Positions 10,491-22,300 of a stretch of 64,000 nucleotides of DNA are shown here, piece by piece. A program made the position numbers and the translations under genes. The notes under the pieces are model-generated. The model worked only from the letters and a program-made list of their open reading frames with translations. It searched no databases and was not told where the DNA came from. Source of the DNA: Maylandia zebra. Its lineage: Eukaryota > Chordata > Actinopteri > Cichliformes > Cichlidae. Positions within the stretch are counted from its first letter, which is position 1, and each line of letters opens with the position of its first letter. Where the stretch lies: the NCBI RefSeq assembly GCF_041146795.1, contig NC_135170.1:32746033-32810032 (forward strand), given 5' to 3'.

Positions 10491-10916
10491 AAGAAGAGAA
10501 AAGTCAACATAACTAGCACGAAGCGGTAATGCAAGATGGCAGGATCTGATTGCTAAAACATAAGTTAAAGGTTAAGAGAAGTAAAGAGGAAAATAAGAAA
10601 GAAGCTCAGAAATGAGCAGAGCTAGCTCTGCTCATTACCTGTTAGCTGCCATAACAGGTAACACAGTTAAGGTTTCAGAAAAAGTATTCTGTCGTTTGTT
10701 TGCTCGATCATGCCTTAAACACATCAAAATGCATAGTGGGATTATAATACAAGTGAATACTGTGACAAGCACTGGTACTGAATAGGCAATCACTTAGCAG
10801 CAAGGTGAATCGGTGATGCATTAGTGTGGTCTGCACTTCCTCTTCTTTGATTGGGTGAAATGAGTTGAAAGTAATTGGATGAGGGAACCATGGGGAGTGC
10901 CCTGCATAATTTCAAT

Positions 10917-11171
10917 AAAACGCCGTTTTAAACGCCGTTATAGCTGGCAGAGAACGCCGTAAAAAACGCCGTTCAAAGATGCATAAAAACGGCGTTTTGT
11001 GCCGAGTAACGTAAAAAACGGCGTTTCCGTCTGTCTTTGAACGCCGCTTTTTACGTCACTCGGATGGTGCGTTCAGGGCACCATCCGAGTGGCGGAAAAA
11101 GCGGCGTTTGTCGGAACAGAACGCCGCTTTTTTCGGCGTTTTGAATAATTAAACGGCGTTTTTTTTACGCC
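10917..11171. repeat. Dense ACGCCG/CGGCGT motif cluster with central hairpin
   Basis: About eleven copies of ACGCCG or its complement lie within 255 bases, many as AACGCCG or CGGCGTT. In the middle, 11058-11070 pairs perfectly with 11078-11090 (13-bp stem, 7-base loop). The cluster is far richer in CpG than its AT-rich surroundings. It recurs at 31469-31723. Confidence 0.75.
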
Positions 11172-11229
11172 ATTTCTTAACCAAACGGGTTAGGAAAGTG
11201 GCGATTTATGACTCTAACGGCTTGCCATA

Positions 11230-12640
11230 AAATGTAGTTAATCTGAACTCCCAGAGAGTTTATTCCAAAGACCAGAATTTGCTGTGCACATAAATAAGTG
11301 ACATCATATTCAGTACTAACTTTTGAAAGTTTACTCTTCGGCCGCTCCACCTTCTTTCCTGAAGAAATATCCACACCCAGGAATACTGGGATACACGGGA
11401 CCACGAAGTCTACACCGGACCCACTCTTCAAATTTGGGAAAATTAACCGCATTTGTCGATCGCATTTGGAGTACACTTCGAATTGGGACTCCCTTCGGCG
11501 CGTCGCTGTGACGTAATCGATCTACAAACGCGCACTACAAAGCGTGTGGTCGCTGGATTGGGACAGAGCTGTACATACACTCTTACAGACTGGAGGAGCC
11601 AGGAATCAAACCATTAACCATCAGATCAGCAGGTGACCTGCTCTACTGCCTAAACTGCAGCCACTCAGAGGTAAGCATGAGTAAATCGTCACTAGGTTTT
11701 GGATAAAGTGTACACTCACAAACCTGTCAAATCTGCATTTGAAACATTGGCTACTATAGCAGTATAGTATTGCAACGTGGCATTTGGCTCTTCTAACTAA
11801 AATAGGAAAACAGGAACATAAATTGTGCCATCTATGCCAGGCCTGGCCCATATCTGGATGAAATACGTCTTATCATACCAGAAGTCAACCAGCAGTACTC
11901 GCTTGATACCAGATGCAGGCCAGACATGCTTGCTATGTGGGTATAAGTTACATATACTGTATATAACTACCAGCTCTCGCCAGCTGTGTCGATCTATATT
12001 ATCTTTTTTGACCCCAAGTGTTTATTTCCAGAGAAAAGAAACAGCAGACTATGCTAATAGAATGTGATGTTACAACACTAGTCAAATATTAATGCATAAT
12101 ATTTGTTTATGACATAATTCTTTGTTATGGAAAAATTTTTTTTAAATAATCATGAACATTAGGAGTAGTGATTTTAGAACTTTATGTATATAATTTGTCA
12201 TTTTTTACTGATGTAGGCCAAAAATAAATACTTAGTACCATTTAATTTAGTTTAAAGGCTTATTTGCAAGATGCAGGAACCTAAAACATTAAAAGCTAAA
12301 AATTTATTTTGCATGAAACGGGAATTAAAACGTGGTGATAGAGCCAGGTGCAGATGCAAGTCAGATGTTAATTTGGCTGTAGGCTATGGCACTTGGCCAC
12401 AGCTGGAGCTAGTTGACACAACTTGGTCAGGAGCAATAGGATTGACGGAGTGTGTTTAAATGAACCTGACAAATGTCACAGATGAAATATTAACTGTTTA
12501 TTTCCTGGTTTGATGTCTACTACACATCTGTTTGACCGTTACCAGTTAATCTGTGACACCAGTTAATCTGGAACACCGGCAGATGAGTTTGCACTCTTCC
12601 GTAAGAGTAATATTCCAGCGTGAAAAGTAAAGACAGCAGA
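11230..12640. other. Non-coding stretch with a degenerate tRNA-like SINE head
   Basis: No gene is recognised. About 11590-11667, read on the minus strand, resembles a tRNA-derived SINE head, with an A-box-like GTAGAGCAGGTC and a B-box-like GGTTTGATTCC. The corresponding stretch in unit B is 31782-33192, with the SINE head at about 32142-32219. Confidence 0.45.
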
Positions 12641-12644
12641 CAGT

Positions 12645-14070
12645 GTGAGGAGAGGTTCTGGTTCGGTTGTTGTGGGTAATCACTCAAGGTCAGGTAAGGT
12701 TCGTTCATTTAAATTCGATTCTAAGCTTGACAAAAGTCTGATAAAACCAATGCCTGCAATTACTGTCATGAAAGGTCCCTGGAAGGCAGAATTTGCAAGG
12801 TTGCAGGCCAAAACCACAAGAATTACATCTTATATTAAACCGGCTGCAGCCTCTGCACCTGTTACATGAGTTACATGTGCAAAATGCCTGATGATGTTTT
12901 GTTAATTCCTGCTGTTTGGGATGCTATAGTCCTTTTATTAGGGATGTTTTTGTTTTCTTGGTGGGAAGTGGGGATAAAGTCCCAGTTTAAATTCTGAGTG
13001 ATTCAGGAGACTATGACTCCTATATAGTGAACCTGTATAGTGTGCTGCCCTTCTCAAAGGAGTCTGACACAGGTGACTGCCTCCTCAGTAGTGGGAGGGG
13101 TTTTACCACCCTCCCTGTTCCTTTGCATAAGCTCATCAAACCATTAAGCTAGCACCATTACAACTTATTCTTCTGATATTGGAACCTTTTGAACATCTTG
13201 TTCTATACTGTGTGGGTCCTTTGCTGCCCTCAACATCTGGAAATAAGTATCTTCTTGCAGTGATGTGTCAAAGTACCAAAATTCCTGCTGGATATCCACT
13301 GAGGTCAGTGACGAGCAAGGCATTGGTGACAGCTCTAACTCAGTTTGTTTCGGTGTGAGTGGTCAGAGTTCAAATTTTTCATCTCACATGTTCGCCGAAG
13401 TTTTGTAAACCCTGCACATAAACCATAATTGGTCATCAAGATACCATGCACAAAGACAGGGTGCTCTGGAAAGGTTTCCCCAGATGCTAAAGTCTCTTTA
13501 GCGTACCTATTGTATAAAGCTTAGTAGAGACTGGGAAGAGGGTCTTCCATGGCTGATTTTGGCTGAAAGAAAACATAGGTTTCAGCCCTAATGAGCTTGG
13601 GTTTTGACATAGTGTGCGTCGGCCCTTGGCTGTAATAAAAAATAAAGGGGTTTATTCCGAGCCACCTAAAAAACTTGGTTGAGTTTGTAAATGGATTTAG
13701 ACTTTCATTGCTTGTAGCTGGGATTGCCAGTTGTCAGTTTTGTTGTGGGGACCAAGTTTCAGCCTTTTTGCCAGTTGTGGCATCTCTGTATCGTCCCCCA
13801 TTTACAGGCCCTCACAGGTCCTTAATGAGAAACTTTTGATCTAAATTACTTTCAACCCTAAAATGAAAAAAGTTGGTTCAGCGCTGTCATGTAAACTTAC
13901 TCAAACCGTATTATGCAAGTGACCAAAATTCTAGTCGGTGTGTTAAGGACACCGTTCACCCTTGTTTGTTTCTTCACTTCCGTAATTTTCTGAAATTGAT
14001 GAAATACCAGAGCCTGATGACAGTTTGGTCATTTGAAAAAATTTCAGTCTCTTTGTATTCTGGATAAATT
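12645..14070 (+). pseudogene. Decayed Ty3/Gypsy retrotransposon (gag knuckle to integrase tail)
   Basis: These are plus-strand fragments in retroelement order. A degenerate nucleocapsid-like stretch (KGPWKAEFARLQAK) ends near 12860. A protease-like LSDSG context follows near 12990-13050. Integrase core-like sequence (EHLVLYCVGPLLPS and GNKYLLAVMCQSTK) lies at about 13185-13290. A typical Gypsy integrase C-terminal phrase, VQRCHVNLLKPYY, is at about 13873-13915. Multiple stops and a missing reverse transcriptase mark it as a deletion derivative. It is unrelated in orientation and state to the intact Gypsy element at 1-5140. The second copy is at 33197-34622. Confidence 0.65.
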
Positions 14071-14840
14071 CCTGTCTCATTTGCCGGTAGATAAATGCAA
14101 TGAGCTGTCAGAACTGATTTTGTATTGCTGTTTGTTTGGTGAGGTTCCTACTTGCACGGACTTGATTGATCATGATACATGATACATGATGCAAATGCAT
14201 TTTCTTTCCATCAACGAACTATTAATTGAGCAGATTTGACACGGTTTCTTGAGCTAGTTCAAAACTTGCCCCCTCCCTCTGCTATCAGTGTACCATATTT
14301 AGTTCCAAATAATTAATGAAGTAATTATGAAGTAGAATCAAGTAATCTAGAGGTGGTTGTAGAAGTAGGCTGAGTGTAAAGTCTCCCAGTTCATCAGGGC
14401 CAGAGTTGGAGATCTGTGACTCTCTGAAGGTCTAACAATATCAGAGAGAAAACAGCACTTTGGACTCTCCAGGTTATCTTTTCAGCAAATAATGCTGTGG
14501 CAATGTTGTGGAGGATTGTGGAGGCTCAAAGCATGTGCATGATGATAAGAGGTGTAGGGGTCATTCACTCTATTGGTCTTGCTGCAAACACCCAGGTAAT
14601 ACAACACTTACCTTTCTACTGTTAAACTGGTTCTAAAAGTAATGCAGGTTCAGGTGAATTTCTTTTTGTAGTTTTCTGTCTTGAGAACTTGTTTACATAT
14701 ATTATCAGACTGTTTCGATGCTTTGTTGTTTATCAACCTCTGACTCAACCTGGCTGTCACTGCACACATGTGCTTTAGTGAGTCATAGTGGTTTTAATGA
14801 TTTACTATGAGTTACTAAATTGTGTTTAACATAATAATAA
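14071..14840. other. No recognisable feature
   Basis: AT-rich sequence without a coding or structural signal that I can support, apart from short CATGATA repeats near 14170. Confidence 0.5.
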
Positions 14841-15019
14841 TGGATTGGATTTATATAGCGCTTTTCAAGGCACCCAAAGCGCTTTACAATGCCACTATTC
14901 ATTCAGACTGACAGAAGTGAGGCTGCCATATCGCGCCATCGGCCCCTCTGGCCAACACCAGTAGGCGGTAGGGTAAAGTGTCTTGTCCAAGATCGAACCG
15001 GCGACCTTCCGGTTACAGG
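14841..15019 (-). repeat. SINE fragment
   Basis: This shares the TATAGCGCTTT and GCCAACACCAGTAGGCGG blocks with the SINEs at 25507-25828 and 62994-63180. The tRNA-like head beyond the B-box side is missing. In unit B (35399-35577) the preceding AAT repeat is two repeats longer. Confidence 0.7.
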
Positions 15020-16190
15020 TGCTGTTAAAACTGTTCAATGTTTTGCAAAAAGACTGATTTATTAAAAAAGCTTAGGACACTGAGAATGTGGTTCGGAGAA
15101 TGGGAAGTGTTTTACCATTTCAGATAAACCGCAGAGGCATGACCAAGGAGTATTTGGAGTAAATTATTTCAGTAATTCATATTAATTGCAATTTAATGTA
15201 AATAAATTTAAAAAAAGTCTAACATTGCTCCTAATGGGACTATGATAATTGCAATTATGAGTGTTTATTAAATAGCATTTATAGGAGAAGAGTCTGGAGT
15301 GGGTGAATTGCTTGAAAGTGTGAGTGCAGTGCCTTTGCCAGTGTCCAACTTCTTGGTGAATATCTCAAAAAAGTTGACTTTTTATCTATACGTAACCTTT
15401 CCTGGTGGGGGAAATGTTTTTTCACTCATCCAAGTGATTTCTCAGTCTAAGCTGACTGCATGCTTCCACTTGTTGAACAGTACTTTTGCATAATGACTGA
15501 AATTTCAATCATTATGCAAATTTGAAAATGCTACGTCCTGATGAAGAGAATCAACTTTTTAGAGATTTCCTTAACTGAAGGGCTGAGCATGCATCTAGAC
15601 TTTTTGGTGAATATGCTTTGAGATCAGGTCAGCAATATGAGAATGCTTTGGACTGTTGAATGATTTTCTTACCAGTTAAATTTCTTTTTAGGTTTATGAT
15701 TTCCTCCTTATAGTACTGTTTGCTGACTTAATCTTATCAGTTCTGTCTGTGCCATAGCTAATTATTCTATTTCAAGTAGAGTTGCCTGCATTGGTGATAT
15801 GAAGTCCTTCATAAGATGCGTGATAGAGAAATTCTACTTCTCTGAAATATTCCCATATTGAACAACTGTAAAACCAGTTGTTCAATGTCCGTCATTTACA
15901 ATATTACATTCACAATAATATATTTTTGATTGGATCAACCTTTTCTTCTGTACTGCTTGTGTTTAGTGTAACACATTTTAACACATTTCTTAATCTGAGA
16001 GTCACATTCAAACAGTGCAAATGTGCACTCGCGTTGTTTTTGGCACTGGCTTTCTGGTTGGTTCAGTAGCATTGAGTCTTAAATACAGGTTTCATTCTGG
16101 ATGAAGCACTCAAATTTTCAAGCAAGAATTCTGATAAGATTTGATTTTAAATACAGATTCCTATAGTACAGTGTTAGACTTTTTGTCTCC
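15020..16190. other. No recognisable gene
   Basis: AT-rich intergenic sequence. Short open frames here show no domain or splice context. Confidence 0.5.
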
Positions 16191-16640
16191 ACTTTGTGGT
16201 AACATATTGGCGTCACTGTTGCCAGCGTCATACGGTGACGCCGTGTTACGATATCTTACCGTTCTGCAGGATGATACAGTTTTTTGCTGTTGTGGTATAA
16301 TACTCTTGGACAAATTATGGTAACGCACTGTAGCTTTTTTTTTTTTATGTCGTTATGTCGTAAATTACATCAACAAAGTAACATCATACAGTGATTAAGA
16401 AATTGGTATACTACCGTTTATTCATGGTATGTCACTGTAAGCCCACTGCAAGGTAATTAACTGCAACATATTTACCAGTAACTTACCGTTAACACGCATC
16501 ATCAGTACCAAAAATATTCATCTCTGTTAGAGGATACCGTGTTCCTACAGGCGGTCATTTACTGTTGAGCAGGTTGTAATTTACCGTAATTTCAGGAAAC
16601 AGTAACATACTGTAAGAGACTGGAGGGTTCCAAAAAAAAA
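16191..16640. repeat. TTACCGT/ACGGTA-rich interspersed repeat
   Basis: The motif TTACCGT and its relatives recur many times (for example near 16257, 16410, 16485, 16535 and 16580). The pattern is common in teleost DNA-transposon-like repeats. I could not define termini. Copy in unit B: about 36749-37198. Confidence 0.45.
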
Positions 16641-16693
16641 ATTGTATTGTATGAAAAAAAAAGTATCATTTATTCATTTATATGTATTTTTAT

Positions 16694-16699
<6 letters not shown>

Positions 16700-16725
<26 letters not shown>

Positions 16726-16742
16726 ATACACACACACACACA
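16700..16742. repeat. CA/TA compound microsatellite
   Basis: (CA)n-(TA)n-(CA)n. Its counterpart at about 37256-37301 has a slightly longer TA core. Confidence 0.9.
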
Positions 16743-18056
16743 AAATATAATTCATGTGCTTCACACCACTTTTTCATTTCTGTTCTGATTTTCCTCTGCA
16801 GAAATACACATTTCCAAAGTCAAAAACTGAAAAGAACTGAAAACATATTTTCATTGAGGAAGCACTTGTTTTTACTAAACTATGTAATACATGTATTTTC
16901 TCAGATGGTTGTACAAACAATAACGATATTATGTCATATCCATATCATGCCAGACAACATATACTCAAGTGTTGGGTTTTCTTAGTTATTTTTTGTAGGG
17001 TCTTAAACCTACAATGTGAAGTTGGCACCTTACAAATAAACTGAATTGTAATAAATATAATATCAAGCCCCACACTTCTGCCTTTATATAAACTTTGTCC
17101 AAAATACTGGCTCACACCACCAAATCAATGCACAAAGCAGGGTCCACAAGGACATGGATGAGCGTGTGTGGTGTGAAGGAACTTGACTGACCTGCACTGA
17201 ACCCTGATCTTGCTTTGTGGACTGAGTTCATTGATTTGTAGGGTGAGCCAATACATGTGACAATTAAAGTGTAAGTAGTGAAGTCCAAGGTCAGTGAGAA
17301 GTACTGAGTGATGCAACTCGAGCACAAAGTACAATTCAGAATCATTAACAAGTATAACAGCTATCTTCCCAAAAACCAAGCCATCATCAGTGTCATCTAC
17401 AATGGAAACATAGCCTTCGACATACTTGGTACCTTTGTAGACAACTGCTGACACATCCAAAGTGGTCTGATTAGTGCAGCCTGCTTTTGCCACAGCTTCT
17501 TGAATGACAGTTCTTTGAACTGTAGGTGGAAACAGTTGGCTCACTGAGAGGTAGGACTGCAGTAACTGATGCCGTTCTGTCACAGTCTTGCATAAGTTGA
17601 CAAACTTGTGCACTGTTTTTGTACATGCTTTGAAATATGAGTGCTTGCTCTCAAATCTAAGGGTCCACAAACAAATGAGTGGTCCAAAGTGAAGGATAAG
17701 CTCTGCATAATGTAACAAATAGTGATGTTTAGCTTTTAAAGCGTTGTCAGGAAACCTACTGTGTCGCAGATGTATATAGTCCTCTATCAGTATCTTTAGG
17801 TAGGCAATGTCATTGTGACTTATTTTGGGGGAACATACAAGATCAACAATGTCTCTAAGTTTAAGGCATAACTACCAAACCTCACTATCCACAGGATGTT
17901 TTATCTTTCCACCAATGTACAGAGGCAGAAGTCGCAGAAGACACCAGTTCTGTGCTGCTGAACTCCCCCAGCCTCTGCCCTGTTTTCACCCCACATGGCT
18001 TACTTAAAGCATCACTTCCTACGTGTTTGAACTGTACAATTGCTCTGTTTAACTGG

Positions 18057-19731
18057 CAGAGGTGGGACCAAGTCATTGTTTTGCAAGTCTCAAGTAAGTC
18101 TCAAGTCTTTATCCTCAAGTCTCAAGTCAAGTCTCAAGTAATGTCAGGCAAGTCAGAGTCGAGTCTCAAGTCACTGGTGTAAAAGTCCGAGTCAAGTCAC
18201 AAGTCTGAAACTTTGAATTTCAAGTCCTTTCGAGTCTTTAAAAAAAACAAACGAAAAAATAATGTTGCAGTTATATGCTAAATGTAAATATTAGACCATG
18301 TAATTTTAAAATCTGTGTTTTTCTCAACACATACAAAATAGTGAACTTAGAAAATATACACAAATTGTGAAATTGCACCTCTTTAAAATGCAGCTCAATT
18401 AAACCTAGCTCCAAGAATAATTTTCACCGACAGTTCTGAGATACGCTGCATGTTATTCTTGGATGCGGTTGTAGGACCAGCTTTAAAATCGCATGACAAA
18501 AATATCATACACATTAAAAAAAACTGTATCACCAACGTAGCCTGGAAAACATTTGCTAGTTAGATGAAGTCAGCTATCTCATCTTAGCATATTTATATGC
18601 ATATTTATAATTATACGGTTCTTGGAGTGAGTGCATACACTCATGAAGTTTAGTAACTTCAGGTCACTGCAACAAGCCCAGGTACAGTTTACCGACGGAT
18701 GGGTGCAGGACCTTGAAATGCACCGTGTAGAACGAAAGACCATCGTACGTATCATAAGTTTACCAGTCTCACAAATTGTCTTCATAAATACACATTCGTT
18801 AACCGTTTATTAATATAACCTTTGAGCTCAACGGTAATTAATTAGTAGTGGAAATAATTTCTGGTAGCATCACAGAAATGTAGCAGTGACAATAATATTG
18901 TATGCTGTAATCGTACTGGGCAATTAGTGATACAAAAAACCTGTTTTATCCTGTGAATAAAAGTATGTGTTTTTGTCAATGTACCATAATAACAGAAGCG
19001 AAACGCAATATTGTATCAGGATAATTCACTATTTATGCACAATAAACAAAGGAGCATAGCGCGACAATTTCTGTTCAGCGCCAGACTTGCTTGTAACCTA
19101 TATCACCAATTATGTTAAGAAAAATGACGCATTAACTACAACAGCAGACTGACCTTTGTGTAAATGCTTGGAGCAGACTAACCTGTGAGCTGGAGTGTTC
19201 TAGGACGTTATATTTGATCTTTGAATGGCTGCAATCCAGTCGCCTCTTTGTTACTTCGGAAACATGGCTCGAACAATTTCTCTTCCACGACGTAATCCGA
19301 TAACAACCGATCTCTTTACCCGTCGGCTTCCCGTGGCTGTCATGCGACCGGCTATTGCAGTTAATAATACAACAGCTTCTTGACATTTTTGTGTTTCTTT
19401 TTATCGCTGTGTGACTGATTTTAATTGAAAGCCTGCGTGCGCTAGTACCGCTTGCCACGAGTTCCCAGAATCCTTTGCGGTTCTACCCGTGAATGACGTC
19501 ACATTTTCAATCTCTATATAATATGCATGTTAAATTTTATATTTGGGGTGAAATATCAAGTCTTTTCAAGTAAACCGGTTCAAGTCCAATTCAAGTCCCA
19601 AGTCATTGGTGTAAAAGTCCAAGTCAAGTCACAAGTCTTAGAACATTTTTTCAAGTCAAGTCTAAAGTCATAAAATTAATGACTCGAGTCTGACTCGAGT
19701 CCAAGTCATGTGACTCGAGTCCACACCTCTG
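18057..19731. mobile_element. Non-autonomous DNA transposon with 8-bp TSD and degenerate THAP exon (P-like or hAT-like)
   Basis: The ends are CAGAGGTG...CACCTCTG, flanked by a perfect 8-bp duplication TTAACTGG (18049-18056 and 19732-19739). Both ends carry dense arrays of CAAGTC-type motifs in the same orientation, including a ~40-bp block repeated at about 18166 and 19599. An 8-bp duplication fits hAT and P elements. A THAP-domain exon on the minus strand favours the P superfamily, whose transposases start with a THAP domain. No transposase core is visible. It is inserted into the HDLFEG pseudogene. Confidence 0.75.
19132..19458 (-). pseudogene. THAP-domain first exon, frameshifted
   Basis: From the internal Met at 19386 the frame begins MSRSCCIINCNSRS, the N-terminal zinc-ligand pattern (C-x4-C) of a THAP finger. 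It later has KRRLD, after which the expected W-I-A-A-I helix is found only in a neighbouring frame, so about one base has been gained or lost. A plausible donor (CACAG/GTTAGT) follows. The remaining exons of a transposase are absent. Unit B copy: 39688-40014, which differs in a few bases (SWKRN versus TFKRN). Confidence 0.65.
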
Positions 19732-20628
19732 TTAACTGGTTGTATGTGAAATGCCCTTCCACTTGCACAAGGGTATCAATACAAAGCGACAAGTCACTGG
19801 AAACCACTCCTTCAAATAAATCATGGCCCAAACATGGAGGTAACCCAGAGCACACATGGAAAGACTTCAGTGAATTAAACACAGAGTCAAATTTAATTCC
19901 ATTCACAACCAAGTGGTAACTTGTAGATAGGACCTCAACACTGTCTTTATAGTTATCAGCTGTTCTTTTTTGTCCAAGTGATAGTGGATCATTGATAAAG
20001 CTTTCCCTGTCAATTAAGCATTATCTGCAAAAATGTTTGCTGCAGCTGAAATTCTCAGTGAAACCACCTATGCAGTGGGAGCCCAGATTGTCTCCTAAGA
20101 TGGCTATCAAAGCTGCCTTCATTATGGTTCCATCCTCTACCAGAACCCCTGTCTCTTCCATATCTTTAAGGTCTGCAATAAGACTGGAAAAAACTTTGTT
20201 ATGGACAAAAGTTTTGAAGTCAGTGTCCTTGGAAAGCAGAACAAGTTGCATTGCATCAACAGAGGACCGGTTATGTGGTAAGATCTCACCTAGAGTCATG
20301 TACACTGCCAGGATTTTATGTTTATTTTTTCCAGACCCTAATGGATTAACCACTTCAAATGCATCTCACCCTGGGTCAACACACCTGAATCACATGATTA
20401 GTTCATTACCAGGCCTCTGGAGAACTTCAAGACATGTTGAGAAGGTAATTTATCCATTTAAATCAGCTGTGATGGATCAAGCGCTTTGGGATCCTTAGGG
20501 ACTAGTAAAAGCACTATATAAATACAGGCCATTTACCATTTATTGTTGTATGAACTACACTTCTTGTAAAAAAACTGATTGGTAATGCGTTTGAGAAAAG
20601 CTCCTGCTGTGAACTTCCTTCTGTGAGG

Positions 20629-20650
20629 GCACACACACACACACACACAG
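20629..20650. repeat. CA microsatellite
   Basis: (CA)n followed by (GA)n. Unit B counterpart at about 41201-41226. Confidence 0.9.
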
Positions 20651-21456
20651 AGAGAGGGGGAGATCATTAATATAAAGGATTGGAGCCGTTTTTGGATTTT
20701 CACTTGTTGTTGACTTTAATATGAGTGGTCACATAAAATTCATTCCAATTTTTTGCCTTTGCTTCAATTAGGTTGTTTCTTTAAATCTACAACACTTTCC
20801 TTTTCAAAACGTTTACTGACATAGTAAGGAGGTAGCTAGGGAACTCAGTAAGTATGAGCAACAGTAGCTTAAGGACACTATCTCCAATAAAGAGGATTTC
20901 ATCATCTGCAGTTCATAAAAAAGTGCCATATTAAAAACAATTCAGCAGACCTTCAGAGTGCAGATACAAACTGTTTTCAGCTATAGAGGTAGAGGTACAC
21001 TTCATGCACTTATCAACATACAGTTTAGAGGCTTGCATTAGAGTGCATTGGTGCTTGGGCATCTTTTATTTAGCATGGTTATACCATTGTGAATGTAGCT
21101 ATATAAACATGCTCAAGAGTCTATCATATGTTTGACATGCAACTAAAAATTCGAAAATATATTTTTAAATCAGTAACTTTGCAAATTTAGAGGAATTGTT
21201 TTTGGACAACATATGTATCACATTTTAAACAGGGTTTGAATAATCAGCGCCGACATACAGACATTTATGCACTGGGTATAACAGACATGCTTACCGTGTG
21301 AAAGGCCCTCTGATGTCTTGGAGCAGAGAAACAAGCTGTATTGTTGCTTTTCTGTATTGTATAAGCAAAGTCGTATAAGCAAAAATGACTAAGATGTTGG
21401 TGTTAACATGTCTTTTTATTTCATTCACACAGACAATGAATACTGAACAGCATACA
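20651..21456. other. No recognisable gene
   Basis: AT-rich intergenic sequence with no supported feature. The counterpart in unit B is 41227-42028. Confidence 0.5.
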
Positions 21457-21867
21457 TTAAACCAGGTATCTCCCAACCCAGTAGTTACCAATCATGCGAA
21501 GCATGGCTGGTTTAACACAACGGGCATAATGACTTGCTTCTATCAGCTGTGCAATATTGTCGTTAATTGCACATACTATATGTTGTGATGATCTCAGTTC
21601 AGTCATGGTGTGTTCTGCAATCCTGCTGAATTGTGTTTTAGTCCCATCGTTTGTGTATGCGCGTACAAACAGGCATATGGTGGGGATGAATCGGAATGTC
21701 TTGAGCCTCAGCATCACATCGTCGTAGTAGGTGTCAAAGTAATATTCGGGCAGTTCGAGCAAACAGCAGTGTTGCACCTGACTGGGATGAGCTGTTCGAC
21801 ATCCGTAGCATGTTTCCTGTAGAAAGGCGTTTAGCGCCAACATCACCAGGTGATGGGTTGCAAGCAT
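21457..21867 (-). CDS. Unidentified 136-residue open frame
   Basis: This is an intact minus-strand frame with Cys- and His-containing motifs near its N-terminus (CYGCRTAHPSQVQHCC) and no signal peptide. The C-x2-C...H...CC spacing could be a small metal-binding site. The composition is protein-like and the frame is unbroken in both units (42029-42439, with a Cys-to-Arg change in QHCC). I do not recognise the family. It could be a piece of a mobile element, since the surroundings are element-rich and no splice partners are obvious. Confidence 0.4.
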   Translation of the reverse strand: MLATHHLVMLALNAFLQETCYGCRTAHPSQVQHCCLLELPEYYFDTYYDDVMLRLKTFRFIPTICLFVRAYTNDGTKTQFSRIAEHTMTELRSSQHIVCAINDNIAQLIEASHYARCVKPAMLRMIGNYWVGRYLV

Positions 21868-22300
21868 TGCTTTTTACGATGAGTGCATCGGGTGCATACA
21901 CCTGTAGACGTACCTAGAGCGGCTGTGGCTTGGATGATGTTCCAGCTGTTCGTGATGGTTGATACCGACGTCATCATGCACTCCTTAGTTAGAGGTGTCT
22001 GTGTTCCTTAGGTCACTCTGTTGATGTTCCAAATGATGAAAGAGTCTTTATATGTATAAGGGTTAGACCAGACCACTAGGAGGTGTCATTACCCCCCGGG
22101 GGTTGGTCATGGTTTCAGTTGACCTCTGACATGATAAGATAAGATAATGGAACTGTTTGTAAGGGAACTACAGTTGGGATGTGAGAGTGCTGGGATGCTC
22201 TTGATAAGGGAGCCTCTTTTATTGTTTCATGACTTCTTTTGCTGACTGTTGGGGGCCTAACTGTAACCCCCTCTGTCTAACTGTTGCAGAGTTAAGAATC

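Larger units (their letters stand above)
9616..11229. repeat. 48-bp inverted repeats bracketing a 1.6-kb composite
   Basis: Positions 9616-9663 and 11182-11229 are inverted repeats of each other with one mismatch. They enclose an L2-like endonuclease fragment and a dense ACGCCG motif cluster. I found no convincing target-site duplication, so this may be a decayed foldback or DNA element rather than an intact one. The second copy is at 30168-31781. Confidence 0.6.
17112..20353 (-). pseudogene. Transposon-derived HDLFEG-family gene, intronless and disrupted
   Basis: On the minus strand one reading frame can be followed from 20353 to 17125 across three lesions. The N-terminal piece (20353-20021) ends in a FTENFSCSKHFCR phrase and meets an in-frame TAA. 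The next piece carries GLPPCLGHDLFEG. It is cut by the 1675-bp element at 18057-19731, whose removal together with one target-site copy restores the frame. A one-base shift near 17955 precedes a block with FGPLICLWTLRFESKHSYFK (about 17630-17690). These phrases belong to a widespread, poorly named transposase-like family in fish. The role is unknown and the copy is dead. Unit B copy: 37670-40923. Confidence 0.7.

Noticed and set aside
19992..20498. 168-codon plus-strand frame
   Set aside because: Antisense of the HDLFEG-family pseudogene.
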